Assembly: GCA_031216915.1 (NCBI GenBank)
Contig: CM062292.1
Span: 68,560,790-68,624,789 of the forward strand
From: Pictodentalium vernedei
Taxonomy: Eukaryota; Mollusca; Scaphopoda; Dentaliida; Dentaliidae
Length of the DNA: 64,000 bases
Reading direction: 5' to 3'
The notes beneath the pieces are model-generated. The model saw nothing but the letters and a program-made list of their open reading frames with translations. It did no database searches and was not told the DNA's origin. Position 1 is the stretch's first letter. Each line of letters starts with the position of its first letter. Both the position numbers and the translations under genes were made by a program. Below, piece after piece: positions 32,627 to 43,214 of the stretch.

Positions 32627-33073
32627 ATGACAACAACACCTAAAAGATGCGAATTGAAATTGAAACGAGTCAAAACATGTAAGAAATTCGGTTTTAAAAT
32701 CTATAGATTACAACAACACGATCCCATCGAATTGAACGAGGTCGAGATGAAGGGCTTAGAGCATAAATACGACAAATATAAGATGTCTTTGAAATTGGAT
32801 GAAGCCATGCTTGATTTGTTTTACGAGTATCAAAGCAATCTGCAGAAAATCATCATCGATAAAGATAGAGAATTCGACAAGAACGATTTGTCGTTGTTCT
32901 ATGGAAGTTACATATATCCAAAAATCTCACTCGAACTCATGGACAAATCGGGTGGTGAGAGCGCGTTCACTGATGTAAAAAAACTCAAAAAAGTAAAGAT
33001 AAACATTCAACACATTTTCGAAAAAGAAGAATACACGAGTGTCAACATGCTAATAACGGACTTGGAAATATAA
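32627..33073 (+). CDS. Orphan Polinton protein, 148 codons
   Basis: Looks whole. Lys-rich start (CELKLKRVKTCKKFGFKIYR), mixed alpha/beta, no recognised domain, no signal peptide. It stands alone on the plus strand between leftward genes, with its own TATA-GAGA motifs at 32432 and 32511 and a hairpin plus T-run after its stop. Conserved promoter and terminator suggest a real gene of unknown role. Confidence 0.55.
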   Translation: MTTTPKRCELKLKRVKTCKKFGFKIYRLQQHDPIELNEVEMKGLEHKYDKYKMSLKLDEAMLDLFYEYQSNLQKIIIDKDREFDKNDLSLFYGSYIYPKISLELMDKSGGESAFTDVKKLKKVKINIQHIFEKEEYTSVNMLITDLEI

Positions 33074-33119
33074 ACAATAGAGAGATTGATTTTTTAGCGA
33101 AGAAGAAGGAAAAAAAAGA

Positions 33120-33153
33120 AATGAGATCATCTTTAGATCTCATTACTTTTTTT
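33120..33153. terminator. Perfect hairpin plus T-run between convergent Polinton genes
   Basis: AATGAGATC (33120-33128), loop ATCTTTA, GATCTCATT (33136-33144), then ACT and a T-run. It separates the rightward 148-codon gene from the leftward 122-codon gene. Same right-hand sequence (CTCATTACTTTTTTTTT) as at 26042. Confidence 0.65.
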
Positions 33154-33172
33154 TTGTTTTCCTTCTTCACTA

Positions 33173-33541
33173 TTACCCATATATTATAATAACGTTTCCT
33201 TTTTTCTTAAATTTCAGCATCGATTCTTCTTTTCTTTTTTTGTAATATGCTACGTTTTTATAATAACACATTTGTTTATCCGAATCATAATTATGAATGA
33301 TTGTTGTGCATCTCTTGGTAACACTCGCATCATTACCATTCTCTTCAGAAGATAGTGACGGTGGAAAACGTCTCATTCTTTTAAATTTCAACCACATATC
33401 CCGATCTTTATTTAACTCTTTTATTATTCCTTTCCTAAGATATCCATCATTAGCGTCTAATCGTTTTTCCACATCTTTTTCGCACTCTATCTCACGATAT
33501 TCATCATTATCATCTAATTGTTTCTCCACCTTTTTATCCAT
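33173..33541 (-). CDS. Orphan charged Polinton protein, 122 codons
   Basis: Looks whole. Begins MDKKVEKQLDDNDEYREIEC and repeats the unit once more (EKDVEKRLDANDGYLRK), an internal duplication of about 18 residues. The remainder is basic (FKRMRRFPPS). No recognised domain. Low-complexity charge suggests a DNA- or capsid-binding accessory protein, but this is a guess. Confidence 0.45.
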   Translation of the reverse strand: MDKKVEKQLDDNDEYREIECEKDVEKRLDANDGYLRKGIIKELNKDRDMWLKFKRMRRFPPSLSSEENGNDASVTKRCTTIIHNYDSDKQMCYYKNVAYYKKRKEESMLKFKKKGNVIIIYG

Positions 33542-33594
33542 TTTATATATTATTTTATACTTTCTATGATTTATATTTATATAATTTTTTTACA

Positions 33595-34206
33595 TTATAA
33601 TAACATATTCAAAATCGGTATATTCTTAAACGGCGAATTCTCACCAAACAACAAACCCTTGCCGAGTCGCTCAATGTTCCGTCCACTCTTCAGATAGAGA
33701 CCGTTTCCACTCAAAGAGTTGTCACCTCTAACAGGTTCTAGATACAATCCTTTACCGCTGTCGTCTACGTGGACGCGACACACGGCTCCTCCCTTCTTCA
33801 AAAACAGTCTGCTGCCACCCATTAATTTCTCAACTGCCAAACTCGCGAGTCCCGTGAGAGCTCCCACGCCGAGAGTCTTTCCGAGAAAGGGTAGTGCCTT
33901 TGCGGTGAAGGGTAATGCTTTTGCAGCGATTCCTGCCAATAGCGATAGGAAACCACCTTTCATTCTCAAATTGTATCTCAATTGAGCGGGACTCAATCTC
34001 ACCGTCAACCCTCTTCCATCATGAATCGCTTTCTCCATCTTTTTGATTTGACTTCTGGTCCAGGCGATCGAAACCTGACTGCCTCTCATCAGATCTTCGT
34101 GAGTGAATTTGAATCTCACCGCCTCGCCTCGAGTTGTTAACGCTCTCTTAAGTTTCTTCCTCTGTCCTGCGAATATGTTCACGTTTTTAATCACGTATTC
34201 TGTCAT
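33595..34206 (-). CDS. Polinton minor virion protein (pX/pVI-like)
   Basis: 203 codons, looks whole. Basic N-terminal half with SPAQLRYNLRMKGGFL, a hydrophobic Ala/Leu/Gly segment (LLAGIAAKALPF..GVGALTGLASLAVEKL, about residues 90-130), then Gly-rich repeats with GKGLYLEP and GNGLYLKS. This architecture is shared by small membrane-active or core proteins next to the capsid genes of related elements. Probably packaged in the virion and cut by the protease; inference. Confidence 0.6.
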   Translation of the reverse strand: MTEYVIKNVNIFAGQRKKLKRALTTRGEAVRFKFTHEDLMRGSQVSIAWTRSQIKKMEKAIHDGRGLTVRLSPAQLRYNLRMKGGFLSLLAGIAAKALPFTAKALPFLGKTLGVGALTGLASLAVEKLMGGSRLFLKKGGAVCRVHVDDSGKGLYLEPVRGDNSLSGNGLYLKSGRNIERLGKGLLFGENSPFKNIPILNMLL

Positions 34207-34350
34207 AATTCTTTTTTAAAATATATTTTCTTCAATTGTTTTCTTGTTTTAATGATAATTATATATATTAAATAATTTTTGTAAAATTAATATTGCGTTT
34301 ATTTTATTTTTGTTATTTATATATATACACAATATTTTTTTTTTTTGCTT

Positions 34351-35107
34351 TTATATTTCTCTTATGTGAAATCGTATCATCACCCTCTCTCCGCGAAGAT
34401 CTAACAGTTCACCATTTTGATCCGTCAACGTGGTTTTGAGACTATACAACGTGTCTAAAATCACTGGTAGATAAACTAAATTTCGAGGTCGCTCTACAAT
34501 CTTATAACCCGGTGACACATTTGGAAAGAAGGAATAGATCTTCGGTTGAGCGCTACCATTCATGTAGCTTCCAGCAATCACATCCACGTTTACCAGAATG
34601 CTATTGACTGCGAGAATGTCGACCGTATTTTTAGATGCCGTGTGGTCTCGATACATCTTTCGATCGAATCCCAACATCTTGCCTATAGAATCATCCGTGT
34701 TGAAATCCACTCGAAAATTATCTTCCAAATCCAACATCATCTGTAAGGTATTAGGATTGGGAGCGAGTCTGATCTTGTTGCTTCCCTTTCCATCCGTCTT
34801 CATTTGTGTTTGAATGTAATTGTTCAAATCGTCTATGCCGTAACTTCCTTTGGGAATTCGAATCTCCAGCCAATCCACTCTGTCAGAATACTTGAACGAG
34901 TTATTCTTTTCGGTGACGTTGGGAAAGGAATAATAAGTCTCCAGATTCACCAACGCCATCTCGTATCTTTTCTCTCTATTCAATTCGATGGAAGGTTCGA
35001 ATTTCGTCACGAGTCAAGTCGAATCGGCACTCACCACGATTTGAATAGATTGTTTTGCAGCCGTATTCTCGGCTATCCGTTCTAACAATTCTCCTTGTTC
35101 GAACATT
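34351..35107 (-). pseudogene. Minor capsid (penton-like, single jelly roll) protein of the Polinton
   Basis: YEMALVNLETYYSFPNV, NSFKYSDR, IPKGSYGIDDLNNYIQ, AVNSILVNVDVIAGSYMNGS and YSFFPNVSPGYKI, ending DLRGERVMIRFHIREI, are the landmarks of the Polinton penton-like protein. It would occupy the fivefold vertices. It lies between the pX-like protein and the ATPase, the usual morphogenesis cluster. Fossil: about one break. Confidence 0.75.
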
Positions 35108-35138
35108 ATATTTTAATTTTATTTTTATGTTTTCAAAA

Positions 35139-35987
35139 CTAATTATTTGAAGATTTATTATTTTCAAATTTTTTTTTATTTTCACGCTCTATCTTATTAT
35201 CATCAGAAACATAAAACTTGTCGAATCCGCACCGATATTTTCCGCGATTAAATTCGCTAGTCAAATCGATCATGACGAAATTGTAAAGTCCTCCATCCCA
35301 AACCCTCTTGCAGAATCTCCTGAATTCCGCCACGCTCATGTCGTTTGCGACGTGATCGCCGTAGATGTGATTGAGATTCTTGAGATCTTGGCGAAAGAGA
35401 CATAGAAAATTAGCGTTCTCCATTATCGTCTGTCTGGGCAATCAAAAATAATTCTGCGACAGGTAGAAACAGTCCATGTTGCTGTGTCGACCCCTAACAT
35501 AATACGATTCACATCGGTTCTATCTCTCCAAAAGCAGATCGTCGAAAATCATGAGATTCTTATCTTCCGATTTCAATTCTCTAGGATCCGGAACGTCGCT
35601 AGCATTCTCATAAAATCGACACTCGACATTCGAAGATGCATTTCTCTTCATCAATTCCATTGCTGCACCGTCCAAAATGGTCGAAAGAGGAGCTTCACTT
35701 TTGTCGAATTCCTCCCTACTGTCAAAGATTCTGGCTATGACGTCCTTGGGCAATCTACGATCCATGCACTCTCGAAGTAATCTGTATTCGGGTTGAAACA
35801 AGCTCTTGCCAAACACAAACAATCTGTCGTAATCCAACCAGTCGGGTCGGCACAACAGATTCATCAACAGATTGGTCTTTCCACAATTCGATTTTCCCAC
35901 TATCAAGCCTCTTATGCTTTTGGGAAAGAACTCGTTATTCGACCTCTTGGTCGCGGCGTCGTTCCAAGACATATCTTTAATGTTCAT
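35139..35987 (-). pseudogene. Genome-packaging ATPase of the Polinton (FtsK/HerA type)
   Basis: Walker A IVGKSNCGKTNL, Walker B NLMIFDDLL, and a C-terminal part with LFRQDLKNLNHIYGDHV and YRCGFDKFY, as in the A32-like packaging ATPases of Polintons. It would drive DNA into the preformed capsid. Fossil: about one break. Confidence 0.85.
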
Positions 35988-36077
35988 CTTTGTTTATTTT
36001 TTGTTTGTTATTTTAGATTCTTTCAAACACAATTTTTATGTTTTTTTTCAAACTCAGTTTTTAATATTATTATTTAT

Positions 36078-36458
36078 TTATATTACACCGTCGCGAGTTC
36101 TCTTCAATCCAGATCCACTCGTCATTTTGTCTAAATCTTGTATGGGTACCACAGCATCCTTAAAATCTTTCCAACTTTTCGGCGTTCGCTCTAACGCAGC
36201 TCGCTTCGCCGGCGGACTGATCAACTTGTCGATCAATGCGTCGGCTGCCCTCTTGCCAGCCACAGAAGCTATCCTACCACTGGCTTCGGAAGTGGCTTTC
36301 TTACCAGCATCCAAAGCCGTCTTCTTACCGACCTCAAACGCGGTCGATGTGAGTTTTCTACCCGCATCGCTCGTGAACGCTCGCATTATAGAATCAATGA
36401 TGTCAGAACCGCCTTGAACGTAAGTTCTGCCGTATCCCCTGTTCTTTATCACCAACAT
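36078..36458 (-). CDS. Small Ala/Lys/Gly-rich virion-type protein of the Polinton
   Basis: 126 codons, looks whole. GYGRTYVQGGSD near the start resembles a protease-processed basic leader. An Ala/Lys amphipathic helix (VGKKTALDAGKKATSEASGR) follows, then a Lys/Pro segment. Probably a core or membrane-lytic peptide precursor. Function inferred from composition and position only. Confidence 0.5.
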   Translation of the reverse strand: MLVIKNRGYGRTYVQGGSDIIDSIMRAFTSDAGRKLTSTAFEVGKKTALDAGKKATSEASGRIASVAGKRAADALIDKLISPPAKRAALERTPKSWKDFKDAVVPIQDLDKMTSGSGLKRTRDGVI

Positions 36459-36604
36459 ATTTTTATTTTATAATATATTTTGTTTTTTTCACTGGTAAAT
36501 CGTTTGTTGTTTAAATACTTTTATTATTCTAGTGTAAAAAATTTACTGTTTTTATTTTATATATTTTTGTTTGTTTGTTTGTTTTTCTCTACTTATTATA
36601 TACA

Positions 36605-37490
36605 TCAATCCTTCAATTCGTTCATTAGCCTTTTATAATAGTTTTTATTCAAAACCTTCTGTCTTAACAATTCGTCAGATATATTAACTATTTCATTATC
36701 TAACCCTGTGTTACCAGCACGTCTACTCACCATCAACAATCTCAATCTCTGAGACAGAGCGTCAGAATCGCTCGGAAGAAAAGTGGTTTTCACCCCTTTG
36801 CCAGTCACCGATTCGATGAACTTCTTATTCATATCCCATATGGGTTTCACTATTTTCGTCCACTTGTAACCTCTGTTGGCTTTGGGTCTTGTCTCTCTGG
36901 CATCATTATTTCTCAGCATGGCGTGGGTCTGAATCAGAATGACTCCGTAATTGTTGAAATCCTGTTCCGTGTAATCTACAGGCTTGTCGAAAAGGAGCAA
37001 TTTGCGCAGTCCATCAGTTATTTTATACTTATTCGAACCGACAATTAAATCTTCATCATCCATGTCCACTTCTGTGTCGCCTACAAAAGTTCTACCCTCA
37101 GAATCCTTATAAATTCCATACAACAGATCTTTCTTACCGCCATTCTCGGACGACACGACGCTATCAGTGGTGATAGTCGAAGCTGTATCGTCGCTCACGT
37201 CGGTTTGAATCCCTGTGGGAACGTAATCCGGTGTAGATTGAAAGGAATACCGATTTCCAAAACTACCGGGCAACGAACCCATTCTCAAAGAACTCTCTTT
37301 TATAGGTCTCAATTCTTCGACTATCTCCTTCTTGCTTCGCTCTTGAACATCCGTCACAGGTTTAAATATTTTTGTGGTCTCGAGTCTGAGTTCCATCTCT
37401 CCGAGACGTCTGCTTCTGTCAGCCGATTGAATGCTCTTCTTGGCATGTTCATATTCACCTAAAATTTGATCTCGACGTTTAGATCCATCT
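36605..37490 (-). pseudogene. Conserved Polinton protein of unknown function
   Basis: Charged N-terminal half with Ser/Thr stretches, then LLYGIYKDSEGRTFVGDTEV, SNKYKITDGLRKLL, VDYTEQDFNNYGVILIQTH and RPKANRGYKWTKIVKPIW. The YGIY-(x)n-TxGLxxLL-(x)n-Y..IL.QT..(x)n-KW..IIKPIW order recurs next to capsid genes in other animal elements of this type (I believe it is catalogued as a domain of unknown function). Role unknown, perhaps assembly. Fossil with about one break near the beginning of the gene. Confidence 0.55.
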
Positions 37491-37619
37491 GTAAAAACAT
37501 TTTTCGTTTTTAATTGTTAATGTTCGTTTGAGTATGCTAATGTGAGTTATTTATTATTTTCAAAATTAAATGTATAACTATTTTTTTATGTTTTTTAAGT
37601 AAATAAAAATCTTCTGTCT

Positions 37620-37985
37620 TTAATATAATAACTAAAAAAATTTGTATCTCAACTCAGTGTTGAACTGGGAAAACTTGAAAAAGTTTGAAGAGTTTAAGCA
37701 CATGACAAACCGGTTTCTGATTTAACGCATTTGAGAATAATTACGTTTGTTAAAAGGATTTTCATTAATATCTCAAAATCATTTCACTCAATGTCAAATT
37801 GAGAGAGAACTTTGAAAAAAGTTTTAAAATTTTAGCACATAAAGAAACCAGTTTCTAATTTAATGTTAAAAGGATTTCATTCACATCTCCGAACATTATC
37901 ATGAATATATTAAAACTTTACCACTCAAACCTAATTGAGTGGAAAAATGCGTTTTAATAATAGATAATAAAACGATCCATTAAAA
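37620..37985. repeat. Degenerate two-copy repeat beside the Polinton array
   Basis: Two related segments (AACTTTGAAAAAGTTT..AGCACAT..AAACCGGTTTCTGATTTAA, then a similar run about 125 bp on), ending in CACTCAAACCTAATTGAGTGG, a small palindrome. AT-rich, no gene. Confidence 0.5.
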
Positions 37986-40062
37986 ACGAAAACCTTCATT
38001 CACACCACAACAAAAACATGAGTGTCAATTTGATGAAACATTCCATAAAGTATTTTATTAAAATTTACTTCACAAAATTAACAGTGACAAAACGTGAACA
38101 AACGATTTTTTACCTCTGATTTTTTCTAATTTTTCTAAACTCAATTTTTTTTTCGTTACATTGAAACAAAACATGAATGTCTATTTTTACAGATCATATT
38201 TTATAGTCGACTCTTTTGAACGAAAACCTTTCATTCACGCCAGAAACAAAAACTGACACTCATGTTTATAGTCGACTCTTTTGAACGAAAACCTTCATTC
38301 ACGCCAGAAACAAAAAACTGACACTCATATTTATAGTCGACTCTTTTGAACGAAAACCTTCATTCACACCACAACAAAAACATGAGTGTCAATTTGATGA
38401 AACATTCCATAAAGTGTTTTATTAAAATTTACTTCACAAAATTAACAGTGACAAAACGTAAACAAACGATTTTTTACCTCTGATTTTTTCTAATTTTTCT
38501 AAACTCAATTTTTTTTTCGCTACATTGAAACAAAACATGAATGTCTATTTTTACAGATCATATTTTATAGTCGACTCTTTTGGACGAAAACCTTTCATTC
38601 ACGCCAGAAACAAAAACTGACACTCATGTTTATAGTCGACTCTTTTGAACGAAAACCTTCATTCACATCAGAAACAAAAAACTGACACTCATATTTATAG
38701 TCGACTCTTTTGAACGAAAACCTTCATTCACACCACAACAAAAACATGAGTGTCAATTTGATGAAACATTCCATAAAGTGTTTTATTAAAATTTACTTTA
38801 CAAAATTAACAGTGACAAAACGTGAACAAACGATTTTTTACCTCTGATTTTTTCTAATTTTTCTAAACTCAATTTTTTTTTTCGTTACATTGAAACAAAA
38901 CATGAATGTCTATTTTTACAGATCATATTTTATAGTCGACTCTTTTGAACGAAAACCTTTCATTCACGCCAGAAACAAAAACTGACACTCATGTTTATAG
39001 TCGACTCTTTTGAACGAAAACCTTCATTCACGCCAGAAACAAAAAAACTGACACTCATATTTATAGTCGACTCTTTTGAACGAAAACCTTCATTCACACC
39101 ACAACAAAAACATGAGTGTCAATTTGATGAAACATTCCATAAAGTGTTTTATTAAAATTTACTTTACAAAATTAACAGTGACAAAACGTGAACAAACGAT
39201 TTTTTACCTCTGATTTTTTCTAATTTTTCTAAACTCAATTTTTTTTTTTCGTTACATTGAAACAAAACATGAATGTCTATTTTTACAGATCCTATTTTAT
39301 AGTCGACTCTTTTGAACGAAAACCTTTCATTCACGCCAGAAACAAAAACTGACACTCATGTTTATAGTCGACTCTTTTGAACGAAAACCTTCATTCACGC
39401 CAGAAACAAAAAAACTGACACTCATATTTATAGTCGACTCTTTTGAACGAAAACCTTCATTCACACCACAACAAAAACATGAGTGTCAATTTGATGAAAC
39501 ATTCCATAAAGTGTTTTATTAAAATTTACTTTACAAAATTAACAGTGACAAAACGTGAACAAACGATTTTTTACCTCTGATTTTTTCTAATTTTTCTAAA
39601 CTCAATTTTTTTTTTTCGTTACATTGAAACAAAACATGAATGTCTATTTTTACAGATCCTATTTTATAGTCGACTCTTTTGAACGACAACCTTTCATTCA
39701 CGCTAGAAACAAAAACTGACACTCATGTTTATAGTCGACTCTTTTGAACGAAAACCTTCATTCACGCCAGAAACAAAAAACTGACACTCATATTTATAGT
39801 CGACTCTTTTGAACGAAAACCTTCATTCACACCAGAAACAAAAAACTGACACTCATATTTATAGTCGACTCTTTTGAACGAAAACCTTTCATTTACACCA
39901 GAAACAAAAACTGACACTCATGTTTATAGTCGACTCTTTTGAACGAAAACCTTTCATTCACGCCAGAAACAAAAAACTGACACTCATATTTATAGTCGAC
40001 TCTTTTGAACGAAAACCTTCATTCACGCCAGATCAAAAACATGAGTGTCAGTTTTTACTCTC
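37985..40062. repeat. Higher-order tandem array next to the right Polinton TIR
   Basis: Units of about 365 bp start near 38007, 38369, 38733, 39103 and 39470 (landmark ACATGAGTGTCAATTTGATG). Each unit has a spacer of about 200 bp followed by two or three copies of a 65-70-bp block (TTTATAGTCGACTC, TTTTGAACGAAAACC, CATTCACGCCAGAAAC, CTGACACTCAT). After 39760 only the short block continues. Units differ by a few bases, so they are recently amplified. Repeated short open frames on the minus strand are by-products. Confidence 0.9.
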
Positions 40063-40063
40063 A

Positions 40064-40555
40064 TCGTGGCAGTGGGTTTGCCGGTTCAGTACCACCTCTT
40101 TTCCATGTACCGTACATAAGTCGATTTCTGATGTAGAATTCACAAATGGATTTCCGTGTACGCCTCCATAGGGATTCAGTGTTAAAATCGTGTACAGACA
40201 CGGATGGGCCAGAATCGGCAAACCACTTTTCGACGCTGGTGCAGAAACGGCAACACGTTTTTGCTCGCGATTTTTAACACTGAATCCTATGGGGGAAACC
40301 CATTTGCCGATTCTGTACTAGACGATACACCTCTTTTTCCTTAAAATTTCATACATTTTTTCACTCTTGAGCGATGTGTATATAGAATCCAGTGATGTAG
40401 AATCGGCAAAGCCGATTCTGTACCACCATAAAAAACGACAAATCGTGTACCTGTACACGATTTTAACACTAAATCCTATGGAGGTGTACATCGATGTACG
40501 TGTACATGTGCGAAATCTTGTACATGTGGTCGTGAATCGGCCTTTTATACCTACT
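40064..40555 (-). repeat. Polinton right terminal inverted repeat
   Basis: Inverse complement of 21351-21842, about 14 differences by eye. Ends ...GCCTTTTATACCTACT. Confidence 0.92.
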
Positions 40556-40561
40556 GAGGTT
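40556..40561 (+). other. Polinton target-site duplication, right copy
   Basis: GAGGTT, matching 21345-21350. Confidence 0.9.
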
Positions 40562-40899
40562 GTCTCAAATCATTATTAAGCGAGGAGATATGAACAGTTG
40601 GCATATCGAACCAGTTTTGGTTCTATACAGAACCAAAACTGGTTCGAAATGCCAACTGTTCATATCTCCTTTGTTTCAAAATATTTGGCGACTGCGTTGA
40701 ATAAGTTTACTGTTGAATCTACTTCAGTTCATGTAATATTCTGTTAAAATTGAATGCTAACCTTGGTAAATTTATTTGATTTGAAATAAATACTGTTTAA
40801 ACAGAACTGGTTCCATCTCAGGGACAAGATTAGAACCAGTTTTGGTTCAAAAGAGAACCAATATTTTTGCAGTGTAGTGATGATGACTGGAGGGGGGTT

Positions 40900-41290
40900 A
40901 CTTCTGGTGTCACCTGTGGTGTTGACGTTGGCGCATTCGCGGCTTCAGGTGGCGATATGAAAATACTTAAAGAAGGTCAATAGACAGTCTCATAGGAATA
41001 TCTTGTTGTTGCAACAAAACATGGATGCCCACAATGATCAAGGATATATATTCCTTACGTAAGATCTTGGGAACTATAAATGTGTGACCTTTCAAAAAAA
41101 TGTCATCCCCTTGAACCGTGATTCTGTTGCGAAATGTATGGAACGAATTAAGGTCATATTGATGATGTTTGACCAACCTCGATTTACAATCTCACGTTCT
41201 TTGATAGAGCCATCTACCTTCTTGGCATTAATGAGTTCAGAGATGCGTCTTCCTAATATAGGAAACACGGACATGACTCAAAATTGAGTT
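40900..41290 (-). pseudogene. Trace of an LTR-retrotransposon pol gene (Gypsy-like)
   Basis: Minus-strand words ITVQGDDIFLKGHTFIVPKI and LRKEYISLI resemble the segment leading into the integrase zinc finger of Gypsy-type pol ("..vedGilLkg.riviP..lr...l..iH"). Short and old. No LTR seen. Fossil, heavily broken. It lies directly outside the MITE that hosts the Polinton. Confidence 0.5.
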
Positions 41291-41505
41291 GTTCATCTTT
41301 ATTTTGTTCAAGATGAACTCTGGATAGGATAGCGGAGATAAACACTTTTTTTTCTTTTTAATGAAGAATATCAAAGTTGTATTTTTGTAATTTGAGAATC
41401 ATTTTTGAAGTCCAGCTGGAGCCACGTGTAGTGGCTTCTTCGTGATTGTAACCAGAGGCCTGTGACCGTTGCACCAATGACTTTCTTACCATATATACAC
41501 CAAGA

Positions 41506-42030
41506 AAATACACAGAACGACACGCGTGTGTAAATGGGTTAATCGATAAGGCACGAGTGCCAGCGCGGAAGGATAGAACGAGAGGCCACAGGCCATATCG
41601 ATTAACCTATTCGCACACGCGTGTCGTTCTGTGTATATTACACTCCTTCGCGTCTATAAAAACAATTATTAGAAGGACACTCAGCAATTCATTTGATAAT
41701 TATCACCAAAAAGAACACATTTTGTCGCCAACCAAACTTGCGAGGGGAACCTGTCTTACTCTTTCGTCCTCTGAGTTCCAATGTGTTCTATATGCCTACT
41801 GGCACATATAACACATTGGAACTCAGGGGACGACTTTTAGCTATCGCTAGGGATTGTAATTGTAATTGCGGTACACGATTTGTATAAAATTGCAGTGAAA
41901 TTTTGCTTCTTTATAAAATAGTCCGTCAACGATTTCCCTTCCACACATGTGCGGAACAGATTTTTATTTTCCGCGCGACTTAGTGTTAATGTAGATAGGG
42001 ATTTCATAGAACAGGCGTGTAACAAAAAGT
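41506..42030. repeat. Repeat P, copy 1 (double palindrome)
   Basis: First hairpin 41506-41640: ACACAGAACGACACGCGTGT..GGTTAATCGAT and back. Second hairpin 41760-41835: GAGTTCCAATGTGTTCTATA..ACACATTGGAACTC. The intervening sequence (TTAGAAGGACACTCAGCAAT) and the following 200 bp match 58648-59175. The second hairpin alone also occurs at 48970-49035 and 51005-51055. No coding. Confidence 0.75.
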
Positions 42031-42257
42031 AAAGCTGATAACATGCCACTGTTCATTGGAAGTCTGTAGCTGGTTGTAGGTATACAGATAATCCAATAAA
42101 TGGTTGTAAACGTGTATGACTGAATGTCCCACAAAAAGGTTTCGGGAATCACGCACACAATGCAATCCAAGAATGTTCTAAAATATAGTTTGTGCATGAC
42201 TCAGAATTAGGTATTTATAGTGCCTGTTTTTTCATTGTTCAATCACTATCTGTCACC

Positions 42258-42918
42258 ATGACACGAAGAGGGATGACGTATGCACAAAGATGGCAAATGA
42301 TTGGTATGCATTCCACCGGAATGTCCTTTAAAGCAATCGGTCAACTCGACATCCATTACACAGTCACCAGTCGTAGGGGGAGAAAACGCATGCTAACCAA
42401 CACGTTAAGGACTGTCATCGGTCAGAACGACACCCTGTGACATCACATCGTGATAACAGGGTACTTCTTTGGGTGCTGCGACGACTATTCACCTCGCGTT
42501 CTGTTCTGAAGAGTGTGTGGCTTCCTAATCGACGAATATGCACGCGAACGGCCTGGAACGGCCAGAGAAAAGCCATATTGAGGTGTAGAAGGGCAATCGA
42601 ACGCCCCCTACAAAGATATCATCATCAGAAAATACGTTCGGATTGGTGTTTAACATTTTTCAATCAGAGCATTGCATTGACTTCCATTCCTTGGTCTACC
42701 ATGAGTCCTGATCTGAATCCACTGAGCACATTTGGGACATTCTTGTGCGTCGAATACAAGCACACGAACTTCCAATACAAACTCTGCGAGAATTGGAGGC
42801 AACTTTCCATCAGGAATGTTGACATTTACCTCTGCAACGGATCCGACGATTGACTGGAGGATGCGACGCAGTATAGAAGCTTTTATCCGAGTACAGGGAG
42901 GATACAACAGATATTGAA
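42258..42918 (+). pseudogene. Tc1-like transposase, degraded
   Basis: N-terminal helix-turn-helix (MTYAQRWQMIGMHSTGMSFK), then after an internal deletion a catalytic-domain remnant with WSTMSPDLNPL at about 42690-42725, the conserved block just before the last catalytic acidic residue in Tc1/mariner transposases, and RRSIEAFIRVQGGYNRY at the end. At least three frameshifts and roughly 350 bp missing compared with a usual transposase of about 340 residues. No terminal repeats found. Dead DNA transposon. Confidence 0.75.
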
Positions 42919-43214
42919 CTGTAACACTGACTCATGTCCTCTAGAGGTTACAAATGTTACTTACAGCCAAATAATGTTGCCTTGTTGACTCTTAAGCTCC
43001 ATACTAAAACGGGTGTCGTATTGAGCTCAGGCAGTTACTTTTTCGTTCGCCAATGCTGTTATCGAAATGATGATAAAGACTATGTTATTTGTGTGTTCGT
43101 ATAGCCTGAATATGTTCTTTCACGATGGCATTCAGTCTACTTTACCGGTATCAAGCAATTCATTTACCACCGTAAAATATCCAGGGGGTGCATAACTTTT
43201 TTCTTGTTTAATTT
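42919..43214. other. Gene-free stretch
   Basis: No motif recognised. Confidence 0.4.

Larger units (their letters stand above)
21351..40555. mobile_element. Polinton/Maverick (adintovirus-like) fossil, 19.2 kb
   Basis: Ends in AGTAGGTATAAAAGGC and its complement, has 492-bp terminal inverted repeats, and is flanked by the 6-bp duplication GAGGTT, all standard for Polintons. It carries integrase, family-B DNA polymerase, double-jelly-roll capsid, penton-like protein, packaging ATPase and cysteine protease regions. Five genes at the left run rightward; most of the rest run leftward. The insertion is whole end to end. The coding part is broken in roughly a dozen or more places. The two terminal repeats differ at about 3% of positions by eye, half of them in one cluster near the tip, which suggests a moderately young insertion unless gene conversion has kept the ends alike. 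Confidence 0.95.
21160..40874. mobile_element. CACTGC palindromic MITE, copy 4, split by the Polinton
   Basis: The left part, 21160-21350, and the right part, 40562-40874, together make a normal length of about 0.5 kb for this family. The right terminus GCAGTG is followed by TA at 40875. The Polinton occupies the gap. This gives the pre-insertion sequence of the target site and hence the exact Polinton ends. Confidence 0.9.

Noticed and set aside
39164-39722. Two identical 63-codon minus frames
   Set aside because: Generated by the 365-bp tandem array.
38000-40062. CRISPR-like repeat array
   Set aside because: Units contain no unique spacers, lengths are far too long, and the host is an animal genome.
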